From NCBI RefSeq assembly GCF_900142705.1, contig NZ_FRBV01000010.1:1-64000 (forward strand): DNA of 64,000 nt, given 5' to 3'. Below the pieces are notes generated by a model. It was not told the DNA's origin. It did no database searches and saw only the letters and a program-made list of their open reading frames with translations. Shown one piece after another: positions 56,310-64,000 of the stretch. Position 1 is the stretch's first letter; each line of letters starts with the position of its first letter. The position numbers and the translations under genes are program-made. Source of the stretch: Nitrosospira sp. Nsp11 (GTDB taxonomy: Bacteria > Pseudomonadota > Gammaproteobacteria > Burkholderiales > Nitrosomonadaceae).

Positions 56310-59300
56310 TCAGCCCACCCATTTACGCGCATTCCTGAACATTCGCATCCATGGCGCATCCTCACGCCAACCGGGATGCCATGAATGCTGGACAGCGCGA
56401 AACCCGCGCTCCGGGTGAGGCATGAGTATGCTGAACCGTCCGTCTGCTGTCGTCACGCCGGTAATACCTTGAGAAGAGCCGCTGGGATTAAGCGGATAAA
56501 TCTCTGTGGGTGTACCGCGATTATCCACGAAACGCAACGTAACCAGCGGCGAGATTAACGAGATTTCGTTCTTATCGGTAAATTCAGCATAACCTTCACC
56601 GTGCGCAACGGCAACAGGCACCCGGCTCCCCGCCATGCCGTCGAAAAACAGCGAAGGACTTTGCTGGACCTCCACCATGACGAGTCGCGCCTCGAATTGC
56701 TCGGATTTATTTCGCACGAACCTTGGCCAATGCTCAGTCCCGGGAATGATTTCATGCAGGTTGCTCATCATTTGGCAGCCATTACATACACCTAGTGCAA
56801 AGGTGTCATCTCGCAAAAAGAAAGCCTCAAACTCATCGCGGGCACACGCGTTAAACAGGATTGAGCTGGCCCACCCTTCCCCTGCCCCGAGCACGTCACC
56901 ATACGAAAAGCCGCCGCAAGCGGCGAAGCCCTTGTAACCACTCAGCGAAACACGCCCCGCAACGATATCGCTCATGTGTACGTCGGTCGCATCAAATCCG
57001 GCACGATCAAACGCTGCGGCCATTTCGACGTGACCATTCACACCCTGCTCGCGCAAAATCGCAATTCGAGGTCTGGCGCCGAGAGCATAAGGCGCCGCAA
57101 TATCACTGTCCACATCGAAGCTCAGTTGCGCGTGCAGTCCGGGGTCACGGACATCGAGTATACGATCGTACTCCTGTTGAGCGCACTCGGGGTTATCGCG
57201 TAGCTTTTGCATCTGATAAGTCGTCTCCGACCAGGCGCGATGCAAGTCCACGCGCTTCTCTGAGAATATCGGCTTGTTGTTGCGCAAAAACCGGATTTCA
57301 TCCCCGCCATCGACGCTGCCGATAATAAAGCTCAGGTCGCGTAAACCTTCTGCCGATAAAATATCGAGTACATGCTGGCGCTGCGTAGCCTCTATCTGGA
57401 TCACGGCGCCCAATTCCTCATTGAACAGCGTTGATATGATGCGCTCCAGGAACCTTCCACCCAGCACTTCCGGTTTCAATTCGCTGCCGTCGATGTCGTT
57501 TGCCGCCGCATCGAAACATAACTGATCCAAATTGATGGTTATGCCAACGCGTCCGGCAAAAGCCATCTCGCATAATGTGACAAACAGCCCTCCATCCGAG
57601 CGGTCGTGATAGGCGATTATCCTGTTTTCACGATTCAGGCGTTGTATGGCGGCAAAGAAACTCTTGAGTTGATCCGCCCCCTCCAGCCCCGTCATGTCCG
57701 GCGCATCATTGCCCACCTGCTTATAAACCTGGGCCAGGGCCGACCCCCCCAGGCGGTTTCTGCCCGCACCGAGATCGACCAGGATAAGCTCGGTCTCGCC
57801 GCAATCCGTGCGCAATTGCGGCGTGAGCGTTTTACGCGTATCCGCTACTCTCGAAAATGCGGAAACGATCAACGACAGGGGCGCAACCACCTCTTTTTTT
57901 ACTTTCGCATCCCCAGGGCCGGCTTCAGCTTCCCACAACGTCTTCATCGACATTGAGTCTTTGCCCACCGGGATGCTGATTCCCAACCGGGGACACAATT
58001 CCATCCCTACCGCCCGTACCGCGTCGAACAAAGCTGCATCTTCGCCAGGATGCCCCGCCGCGGCCATCCAGTTGGCCGAAAGCTTGATCTCTCCGATATG
58101 TTCAATCAGCGCCGCTGCCATATTGGTGACGGCTTCGCCTACCGCCATACGGGCTGAAGCGGCGGGGTCAATAAGCGCCACCGGCGTACGCTCGCCCACG
58201 GCGAATGCTTCTCCGAGATAGGCGCGGTAATCCATCAACGTCACCGCCACATCCGCTACCGGAACCTGCCACGGCCCCACCATCTGGTCACGCGCCGTCA
58301 TTCCGCCCACGCTGCGGTCGCCAATGCTGATGAGAAAAGTCTTATCCGCTACCGCCGGCAGCCGAAGCACCCGATATGCGGATTCCCGGAGATTCAGTCC
58401 CGCCACATCAAATGACACCAGCGTTTTTTTGATATGCGTCGCTTCCCGGGTCATTTTTGGCGGTTTGCCCAGTAGTATGGAGAGATCCATATCTACTGGC
58501 CGATTGCCGAAAGCCGGATCAGTCACGATAAGCTGCTCTTGCCCGGTCGCAGTACCTACTACTGCGAATGGGCATCGCTCCCGCGCGCAAATCGCCCTGA
58601 ACGACTCCAGCGATTCGGGCCTGATCGCAAGCACATAACGTTCCTGTGCCTCGTTACTCCAAATCTGCATTGGCGACATGCCCGGCTCTTCCGAGGGAAT
58701 ATCACGCAGGTTGAAATAGCCGCCCCGTCCGGAATCGTGCAGCAGTTCGGGCAACGCATTCGATAAACCGCCCGCGCCAACGTCGTGAATTGAAAGAATC
58801 GGATTAGGCTCGCCCCGTCTTTCCAGTTGCCAGCAATTGTCGATGACTTCTTGCGCACGCCGTTCCATTTCCGCATTGCCGCGCTGCACTGAATCGAAAT
58901 CAAGGCTCTCGGTATTTGTCCCCGTATCCATGCTGGAGGCCGCGCTACCGCCGAGGCCGATCAGCATTCCAGGTCCGCCCAATTGAATAAGCAGCGCGCC
59001 GGCTGAAAATTTTTCCTTGAAAGAATGCCGCTCGACAATGTGGCCGATGCCTCCCGCCAACATGATGGGTTTATGGTAACCACGCATCTCGCCGGCGATG
59101 GATTCCTCGAATGTACGGAAGTATCCCGCCAGATTGGGCCGCCCGAACTCGTTATTAAACGCCGCGCTCCCAATTGGGCCTTCAAGCATGATTTGCAGAG
59201 CAGATGCGATACGTGCCGGCCTGCCGTAAGAATGATCCGTTCCCGTTTGCGCGTACGCTTCCCAAGGGTGAATAAATCCCGGGATATTCAAATTGGAAAC

Positions 59301-60377
59301 TGAAAAACCACTGAGCCCGGCTCTTGGTTTGGCGCCGCGGCCGGTGGCCCCTTCATCGCGGATCTCCCCGCCCACGCCCGTGGCGGCACCTGAAAAAGGC
59401 GAAATAGCGGTGGGATGATTATGCGTTTCCACTTTCATCAATATGTGTGTCTGCTCATCAGCATAACCATATACATTATCCTTGCCGGGGTAAAAGCGCG
59501 CGATTTTCGCTCCCTGTATTACGGAGGAATTATCGGCATACGCTACCACTGTGCCTTGCGGATGCTGCTGGTGGGTATGGCGAATCATCGAGAATAACGA
59601 TCCCGTTTCGGGTTTGCCGTCTATCACCCAATCAGCATTGAAGATCTTGTGGCGGCAGTGCTCCGAATTAGCCTGGGCGAACATCATCAATTCCACATCG
59701 GTGGGATTGCGTCCGATGCGCGTGAAATAGGCTGCGAAATAGCCGATTTCATCGGGTGAAAGCGCGAGCCCCATTTCGTCGTTGGTCTTTTCCAAGGCTT
59801 CTCGTCCGCCTCCCAGCACGTCCACTGACTGGAGTGGCGTTGGCTCGAAATGCCTGAATAAACTTTCTGCCGCATCGAGCGAGTCGAACACTGCCTCGGT
59901 CATACGGTCGTGTATCAGCGCGACCAGCGCGCCTTTTGCATGAGCGGAAAGCTCGCCCTGCGCCTGATCTGCCGTACGGAAATGAAAGACGACACCCCGC
60001 TCCAATCTGTCCACCGCATCCAGTCCGCAATGGCGAACAATATCGGTCGCCTTGGTCGACCAAGGCGATATGGTGCCGGGGCGCGGCACCACCAGCAGAA
60101 AATTGCCTTGAAGCAATTGGGTTTGTGGTGCCTCAGCTTCTATCGGTGATATCTCTGCCGGAGAGCACTTGAGCAGCCTCCCAAGGACCGCAGTTTCGTT
60201 CTCGCGCAGATCGCGCGTGACTGCGCAAAAGTACCAAAATTCTGCATAAATATGGGAAACTTGCGGAGCGATAACTTTAAGGACGGCCGCCAATTTTTCC
60301 AGGCGAAACGGGGAAAGTGCGCTACCGCCGCGAAGTCGAAGCATTCGATAACCTGAACGATAAATTGAGAGCTTCAT
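56310..60377 (-). CDS. purL: Phosphoribosylformylglycinamidine synthase (single-chain)
   Basis: Converts FGAR to FGAM with glutamine and ATP in purine synthesis. 1355 aa, the large proteobacterial form: N-terminal PurS-like domain, tandem ATP-binding/synthetase halves ([41 protein letters not shown]), and a C-terminal class I glutaminase with nucleophile Cys in [10 protein letters not shown]. The catalytic His and Glu lie in [10 protein letters not shown] near the end. It is slightly longer than E. coli PurL (1295 aa). Divergent from the NAD(P)HX repair gene across a 210-bp region with two inverted repeats. Confidence 0.97.
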   Translation of the reverse strand: MKLSIYRSGYRMLRLRGGSALSPFRLEKLAAVLKVIAPQVSHIYAEFWYFCAVTRDLRENETAVLGRLLKCSPAEISPIEAEAPQTQLLQGNFLLVVPRPGTISPWSTKATDIVRHCGLDAVDRLERGVVFHFRTADQAQGELSAHAKGALVALIHDRMTEAVFDSLDAAESLFRHFEPTPLQSVDVLGGGREALEKTNDEMGLALSPDEIGYFAAYFTRIGRNPTDVELMMFAQANSEHCRHKIFNADWVIDGKPETGSLFSMIRHTHQQHPQGTVVAYADNSSVIQGAKIARFYPGKDNVYGYADEQTHILMKVETHNHPTAISPFSGAATGVGGEIRDEGATGRGAKPRAGLSGFSVSNLNIPGFIHPWEAYAQTGTDHSYGRPARIASALQIMLEGPIGSAAFNNEFGRPNLAGYFRTFEESIAGEMRGYHKPIMLAGGIGHIVERHSFKEKFSAGALLIQLGGPGMLIGLGGSAASSMDTGTNTESLDFDSVQRGNAEMERRAQEVIDNCWQLERRGEPNPILSIHDVGAGGLSNALPELLHDSGRGGYFNLRDIPSEEPGMSPMQIWSNEAQERYVLAIRPESLESFRAICARERCPFAVVGTATGQEQLIVTDPAFGNRPVDMDLSILLGKPPKMTREATHIKKTLVSFDVAGLNLRESAYRVLRLPAVADKTFLISIGDRSVGGMTARDQMVGPWQVPVADVAVTLMDYRAYLGEAFAVGERTPVALIDPAASARMAVGEAVTNMAAALIEHIGEIKLSANWMAAAGHPGEDAALFDAVRAVGMELCPRLGISIPVGKDSMSMKTLWEAEAGPGDAKVKKEVVAPLSLIVSAFSRVADTRKTLTPQLRTDCGETELILVDLGAGRNRLGGSALAQVYKQVGNDAPDMTGLEGADQLKSFFAAIQRLNRENRIIAYHDRSDGGLFVTLCEMAFAGRVGITINLDQLCFDAAANDIDGSELKPEVLGGRFLERIISTLFNEELGAVIQIEATQRQHVLDILSAEGLRDLSFIIGSVDGGDEIRFLRNNKPIFSEKRVDLHRAWSETTYQMQKLRDNPECAQQEYDRILDVRDPGLHAQLSFDVDSDIAAPYALGARPRIAILREQGVNGHVEMAAAFDRAGFDATDVHMSDIVAGRVSLSGYKGFAACGGFSYGDVLGAGEGWASSILFNACARDEFEAFFLRDDTFALGVCNGCQMMSNLHEIIPGTEHWPRFVRNKSEQFEARLVMVEVQQSPSLFFDGMAGSRVPVAVAHGEGYAEFTDKNEISLISPLVTLRFVDNRGTPTEIYPLNPSGSSQGITGVTTADGRFSILMPHPERGFRAVQHSWHPGWREDAPWMRMFRNARKWVG

Positions 60378-60485
60378 TTTACACGAGAAGGCAGGCTGCC
60401 CGTAGCCGGGGAGGCTTTAAAAAGGGGCGCTTACTCTTTTAAGGACTGCTTGTCGCCATAAGGTTGTCCCTAAGAAAATATTGCG

Positions 60486-60511
60486 CAGCTTGTAATTAAT
60501 TACGCAAGCTG
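60486..60511. promoter_or_regulatory. Dyad in the purL/nnr divergent promoter region
   Basis: CAGCTTG-N12-CAAGCTG, with the centre TAATTAATTA itself palindromic. Symmetric and AT-centred, so a good candidate operator. It does not match the E. coli PurR box well. No regulator can be named. Confidence 0.4.
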
Positions 60512-60529
60512 ATACACAAGAATCAATTT

Positions 60530-60560
60530 CCTGAAACATCATGTAATGATGAGATTCAGG
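60530..60560. repeat. Nested inverted repeat just before the nnr start
   Basis: CCTGAA-a-CATCAT-gta-ATGATG-aga-TTCAGG: twelve base pairs in two blocks with small unequal interior loops, ending 28 bp before the ATG at 60589. In RNA this would be a hairpin close to the ribosome-binding region. No T-run follows, so it is not a standard terminator. Confidence 0.45.
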
Positions 60561-60588
60561 TTTGTAGAAACATTTTACGGTCAATATC

Positions 60589-62133
60589 ATGAACCTATCA
60601 AAACACAATAATTCCAGCGCCGTTTATCTCGCCGCCGAGATCCGGGAGATCGAGCAACTTGCGGCTGCTTTACCCGGATGGCCCCAACTCATGGAAAAAG
60701 CCGGTTTGGCCGCTGCCGAAATTGCGCGAGAGAAACTTTTGACAGCCGGCAAAACGAGAGCGCTGGTGTTGGCCGGCCCGGGTAACAATGGTGGCGACGC
60801 CTTCGTCGTGGCCCGCCATTTGCACGGGTGGTGGTACAAGGTCACACTGGTGTTCACTGGTGAGCGCAAAAATCTTTCAGACGATGCGAAACAGGCACTG
60901 AACGCCTGGCTCGCCGCGAGTGGCGAGGTACTCTCCGAAATCCCTGAAAATGAAACGTGGGATGTCGTAATAGACGGTTTATTCGGGATTGGTCTTGATC
61001 ATCGCGATGGGCGAAACCTGGCCGCTGAATATCTCGATCTTATCGAGGCGGTTAATCGCATGAATCTGCCCGTGCTCTCACTCGACATTCCGAGCGGCCT
61101 GGGCAGCGATACCGGCACGGTGCATGGCGCCGCCATCAGGGCCGCCATCACTGTGACGTTCATCAGCCTGAAAGCCGGTCTTCTGACCGGACATGGCCCC
61201 GAGTATTGCGGGGAAATATTTGTACGTGACCTTGATCTGGACGTGTCATCGCTGAAAGAACCCGGCTCATGGATGATAGATCAGGCCAATGCTCAACAAT
61301 TATTGCCGCTACCCCGCCCCTCGAATAGCCACAAAGGCATGTTCGGCAGCATCGGCATCATCGGCGGCTCAGCCGGAATGGTCGGGGCGGTACTTCTGGC
61401 CGGAATCTCGGCGTTGAAGCTGGGCGCAGGCCGCGTCTATCTCGGGCTGATTGCCGGCGATGCTCTCGGGGTCGATCCCGCCCAGCCCGAATTGATGCTG
61501 CGCCTGCCCCATGATTTATTCAAACTCGATAACCTGAACTGCATGATCGTCGGCCCCGGGCTAGGTATGGAACCAGACGCCAGCTTCTGGTTGAGTTGCG
61601 CGCTGGAATCGGACTTGCCGCTCGTGTTGGATGCCGATGCTTTAAACATCATCGCAAGTGATACCGGAATTGCCACCCTGCTCAAGGAACGTAAAGCCGC
61701 TTCCATTCTTACACCTCACCCTGCCGAAGCTGCACGCCTGCTGAATACCGATATATCAGCAGTTCAAAATGACCGCATGACTGCGGTGGCAAATCTTGCG
61801 ACCCGTTTCAATTGCTGCGCGGTGTTGAAAGGTGCCGGCAGCATTTGCGCTGAACCTGGCGGCAAAAGGCATATTAATACCACTGGAAATCCGGGTTTGA
61901 GCAGCGCGGGTACGGGGGACGTATTGTCCGGCATTGCCGGCGCTTTTCTGGCACAGGGATTAAGTCCGGAAAATTCTCTATTACTCTCGGTCTATCTGCA
62001 TGGCGCTGCAGCGGACGTGTTGCAGAAACAACATGGCGGCCCAGTGGGGATGATCGCGTCGGAAATACCGAATGCCGCGCGAAGCCTGTTAAACCGATGG
62101 ATTTACAGCTATAGACCCGCTCTATATAGGTGA
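60589..62133 (+). CDS. nnr: Bifunctional NAD(P)H-hydrate epimerase / ADP-dependent (S)-NAD(P)H-hydrate dehydratase
   Basis: Repairs damaged NADHX/NADPHX: the N-terminal YjeF domain (about 20-225) interconverts epimers and the C-terminal domain (about 240-500) dehydrates the S form at the expense of ADP. 514 aa. N-domain: PGNNGGDAFVVAR nucleotide loop and the catalytic Asp in DGLFGIGLD. C-domain: HKGMFGSIGIIGGS, LTPHPAEAARLL, and the phosphate-binding NPGLSSAGTGDVLSG. The fused form is usual in proteobacteria. A short GC-rich hairpin (62143-62162) follows the stop. Confidence 0.95.
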   Translation: MNLSKHNNSSAVYLAAEIREIEQLAAALPGWPQLMEKAGLAAAEIAREKLLTAGKTRALVLAGPGNNGGDAFVVARHLHGWWYKVTLVFTGERKNLSDDAKQALNAWLAASGEVLSEIPENETWDVVIDGLFGIGLDHRDGRNLAAEYLDLIEAVNRMNLPVLSLDIPSGLGSDTGTVHGAAIRAAITVTFISLKAGLLTGHGPEYCGEIFVRDLDLDVSSLKEPGSWMIDQANAQQLLPLPRPSNSHKGMFGSIGIIGGSAGMVGAVLLAGISALKLGAGRVYLGLIAGDALGVDPAQPELMLRLPHDLFKLDNLNCMIVGPGLGMEPDASFWLSCALESDLPLVLDADALNIIASDTGIATLLKERKAASILTPHPAEAARLLNTDISAVQNDRMTAVANLATRFNCCAVLKGAGSICAEPGGKRHINTTGNPGLSSAGTGDVLSGIAGAFLAQGLSPENSLLLSVYLHGAAADVLQKQHGGPVGMIASEIPNAARSLLNRWIYSYRPALYR

Positions 62134-62142
62134 AGTTTTGCG

Positions 62143-62162
62143 CTGTGCGGTGCGGCGCACAG
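62143..62162 (+). other. GC-rich hairpin after nnr
   Basis: CTGTGCG-N6-CGCACAG, a perfect 7-bp stem 10 bp after the stop. No T-run follows, so it may be a transcript-stabilising or Rho-assisted structure rather than an intrinsic terminator. Confidence 0.45.
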
Positions 62163-62177
62163 ATGGCGCTATTGACT

Positions 62178-62199
62178 TCGGTCTATAATTCAAGACCGA
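62178..62199. promoter_or_regulatory. Palindromic operator-like site upstream of peroxiredoxin
   Basis: TCGGTCT-N8-AGACCGA, a perfect 7-bp dyad whose spacer overlaps a TATAAT (62184-62189), 95 bp before the ribosome-binding site region of the peroxiredoxin gene. A regulator bound here would block the -10. No good -35 lies 16-18 bp upstream (a TTGACT sits only 6 bp away). The identity of the regulator is unknown. Confidence 0.5.
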
Positions 62200-62293
62200 C
62201 CAACGTAAAAACGTCGAATATATGCAACGTCGAAAGCGCATTTGTGCACATCTATGACGCCTCGATTCCATCAATCAAAAAGGAGAAATATCA

Positions 62294-62896
62294 ATGTCCG
62301 TACTCGTAACCCATCTCGCACCCGACTTCACCAAGCCCGCTGTCCTGCCGAATGGCACCTTCAATGATACTTTCAATTTCCATACGGAAATTGCCGGCAA
62401 ATATGCGGTCCTGTTTTTCTATCCGCTCGATTTCACATTTGTCTGCCCTTCGGAGATTATTGCTCACTCGCATCGGGCAGAAGAATTCCGCAAACGCAAC
62501 GTGGAAGTGATCGGCGTGTCCGTGGATTCCCAATTCACCCATTATGCCTGGCGTAATACTACCGTGGACAAGGGTGGTATCGGTCCGGTCGGCATTACTC
62601 TGGTAGCCGATGTAGGCGGCGATGTCATGCACGCGTATGGCATCAGCCACCCGGATCACGTTGCGCTGCGAGCCTCTTTTCTGATCGATAAAAATGGTGT
62701 CGTGCGTCACCAGGTCGTCAACGATCTGCCGCTCGGACGCGACGTGGATGAAATGCTGCGCATGGTAGATGCACTGCAGTTCCATGAAAGCCATGGCGAA
62801 GTTTGCCCTGCCGGATGGAAAACAGGAGACCCTGGCATGAAGCCGAGCCCGGAAGGTGTAGCAGAATATTTAGGTGCTCACGGCTCGGCGCTGTGA
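62294..62896 (+). CDS. Typical 2-Cys peroxiredoxin (AhpC/TSA family)
   Basis: Thiol peroxidase that reduces hydrogen peroxide and organic hydroperoxides in the cytoplasm. 200 aa. The peroxidatic Cys51 is in FVCPSE, and the resolving Cys171 in GEVCPAGW. The GG..(I/V)G and YF-type C-terminal features that favour overoxidation are not obvious (ends AHGSAL). A strong AAGGAG lies 8 nt before the ATG. The reductase partner (AhpF or thioredoxin) is not adjacent. Next gene downstream is a ferritin-like protein, consistent with an oxidative-stress/iron-handling pair. Confidence 0.93.
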   Translation: MSVLVTHLAPDFTKPAVLPNGTFNDTFNFHTEIAGKYAVLFFYPLDFTFVCPSEIIAHSHRAEEFRKRNVEVIGVSVDSQFTHYAWRNTTVDKGGIGPVGITLVADVGGDVMHAYGISHPDHVALRASFLIDKNGVVRHQVVNDLPLGRDVDEMLRMVDALQFHESHGEVCPAGWKTGDPGMKPSPEGVAEYLGAHGSAL

Positions 62897-62910
62897 AACA
62901 TCACGATACC

Positions 62911-62944
62911 TTGCACAGCACTATAAGTTGCACAGCGCTATAAG
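62911..62944. repeat. Two tandem copies of a 17-bp repeat before the ferritin-like gene
   Basis: TTGCACAGCACTATAAG (62911-62927) is followed immediately by TTGCACAGCGCTATAAG (62928-62944), one mismatch. Each copy contains both a TTGCAC and a TATAAG but too close together to be one promoter. Two adjacent sites about 1.6 helical turns apart could bind a regulator. Confidence 0.7.
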
Positions 62945-63072
62945 TCTGCTGCAAGGCAGGAAACCGCGAGAAGAAGGTACCGCGACAATAAATCGTTCCG
63001 CTGTGCTGCCTGTTATGGGATAGACGTAGCCACCACCCTGCCAATTCTTGCAATCCAAAAAAGGAGAAGCTC

Positions 63073-63552
63073 ATGGACTTCGATAAAGACAAGGCGATCG
63101 CACTGCTGAACAGGATCATGGAACTGGAACTTGCGGGAGTGGTGCGTTACACGCACTATTCATTGATGGTCTATGGCTACAACCGCATTCCTGTCGTCGC
63201 ATGGCTCAAGGAGCAGGCCGAAGAAGGATTGCTGCACGCGCATAGGGCCGGCGAACTTGTCACGCTCCTGGGGGGATACCCGTCACTTTCGATCGGGCCC
63301 CTGCTGGAGACACATCACCACGACATCGGCGATATCCTCAGGGAATCCCTGGCTAATGAAAAGGAGGCCTGTGGCGCCTATTACCAACTGCTGGAGCTGA
63401 CCCAGGGCAAATCGGTGCTATTGGAGGATTATGCACGGGGCCTCATCGTCGAGGAAGAGATGCACGCGGATCAGGTCAACAAGATGCTGCGCAGAACCGG
63501 CAGAACCGGGGTTTACGAGGCGCCCCAGAGCGGCGGATCACAGCAGCCATAA
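63073..63552 (+). CDS. Ferritin-like (bacterioferritin-related) protein
   Basis: 159 aa, predicted four-helix bundle. Candidate diiron ligands are Glu19 (ELELAG), Glu51 with His55 in EGLLH, a Glu in ANEKEAC, and Glu/His in EEEMHADQ (about 135-140), the ExxH pattern of ferritin-like proteins. It differs from classical bacterioferritin: the haem-binding Met region does not match and the N-terminus is distinct. It may store iron, act as a mini-ferritin, or be a non-haem ferroxidase. A strong AAGGAG precedes the ATG. It follows the peroxiredoxin by 176 bp containing a tandem repeat and may have its own promoter. Confidence 0.82.
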   Translation: MDFDKDKAIALLNRIMELELAGVVRYTHYSLMVYGYNRIPVVAWLKEQAEEGLLHAHRAGELVTLLGGYPSLSIGPLLETHHHDIGDILRESLANEKEACGAYYQLLELTQGKSVLLEDYARGLIVEEEMHADQVNKMLRRTGRTGVYEAPQSGGSQQP

Positions 63553-63678
63553 CTTCGGCAATCGTGGCCCTTTCTCTAAAGGGGGTCATAGCAAGATAAC
63601 TTTTACGATGGATGAACTGGCCAGCATGAAGGCAATTCCGCCTTCGCTTCAATCGAACCGGCAAAAAAAGAAACGGAA

Positions 63679-63897
63679 TTACTCGCCACTTTCCGTACTG
63701 CTATGCACCATGCCGCTTAGCTGAATCATCAAGTCAATCTCACTTTCCCCTTCACTCAGAATTTCGCCGGGTAGACTGGATTCCATCAACACGCGAAGTG
63801 CGGTGAGCGGGCTTGCATCAAGTGTGCCGCTGGATTCGGTCGATTGCAAGGCCGCTGCGGCCGGACCCAGGCCCGTCCCTTTAGCACCGGTAATCAT
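63679..63897 (-). CDS. Small hypothetical protein
   Basis: 72 aa from the ATG at 63895-63897 (MITGAKGTGLGPAAAALQ), which has AAGG at good spacing; starts at 63921 or 63951 are also in frame. The composition is ordinary (Ser, Glu, Leu), with a predicted helix LTALRVLMESS and an acidic part EGESEIDL. No domain recognised and no signal peptide. The gene converges with the ferritin-like gene. Any partner upstream lies beyond or near the window edge. Confidence 0.5.
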   Translation of the reverse strand: MITGAKGTGLGPAAAALQSTESSGTLDASPLTALRVLMESSLPGEILSEGESEIDLMIQLSGMVHSSTESGE

Positions 63898-64000
63898 TCG
63901 GTACCTTTTATATATACCCATGCGCCTGATCCCGTGTATCCAGGATGCCAAAATTCAACTGCCGGAAAGCCCGATGATGTTTAGAAACTCGCGAAGGGTT

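Overview
The window looks like part of the chromosome of an ammonia-oxidising betaproteobacterium, most likely Nitrosospira (Nitrosomonadaceae). The clearest pointer is the extreme left edge, where the minus strand carries a strong ribosome-binding site and the first 31 codons of ammonia monooxygenase subunit C (amoC). The rest of the amo operon lies outside the window. A housekeeping backbone of betaproteobacterial type, a hopanoid-pathway gene (hpnD) and a PEP-CTERM protein with an EpsA-type regulator agree with this. The genus call is inference from protein recognition; no search was run.

Layout. 1-1128: amoC start and a long, repeat-bearing upstream region with candidate sigma70 and sigma54-like promoters. 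1129-5882 (+): priA, argH and a fructosamine-kinase-family gene. 5886-6007: a short element with inverted ends. 6013-14570 (-): a five-gene block encoding a Yej-type peptide ABC importer (lipoprotein binding protein, two permeases, fused double ATPase) followed by prfC. 15105-15887 (+): fabI. 15912-24508 (-): the protein quality-control block, transcribed tig-clpP-clpX-lon-hupB-tRNA-Val-tRNA-Asp-ppiD, with tRNA-Leu upstream of tig. 24574-26357 (-): a YciK-like SDR and hpnD. 26706-28899: groESL with terminator, CIRCE operator and promoter. 28904-31797 (+): bioA and dacB.

31989-35278 (-): rpe, gph and trpE. 35444 (+): apaG. 36020-44938 (-): ndk, rlmN, rodZ-like, ispG, hisS, yfgM, bamB and der, a conserved cluster linking translation, isoprenoid synthesis, cell shape and outer-membrane assembly.

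45238-52597 is the most accessory part: an SGNH-hydrolase-like protein with a substituted catalytic His, a secreted glycine-rich protein, a membrane GGDEF/EAL protein, an EpsA-like LuxR regulator behind a sigma54-like box, a PEP-CTERM protein and a small hypothetical gene. No exosortase is present, so the sorting machinery must be elsewhere. 52885-56210 (-): a translationally coupled pair, a ChaN-like protein with a C-terminal PDZ domain and an M1-peptidase-like protein lacking the GAMEN motif. 56310-62133: purL and, divergently, a bifunctional NAD(P)HX repair enzyme. 62294-63552 (+): a 2-Cys peroxiredoxin and a ferritin-like protein, each preceded by a striking DNA repeat. A small unrecognised minus-strand gene lies near the right edge.

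No CRISPR array, intact insertion sequence, prophage or rRNA gene was seen. Most of the window is ordinary chromosome. The points most worth a second look are the amoC upstream region, the unusual domain build of the Yej-like transporter, the ChaN-PDZ/M1 pair, the GGDEF-EAL/EpsA/PEP-CTERM neighbourhood, and several uncharacterised dyads and short repeats in promoter regions.
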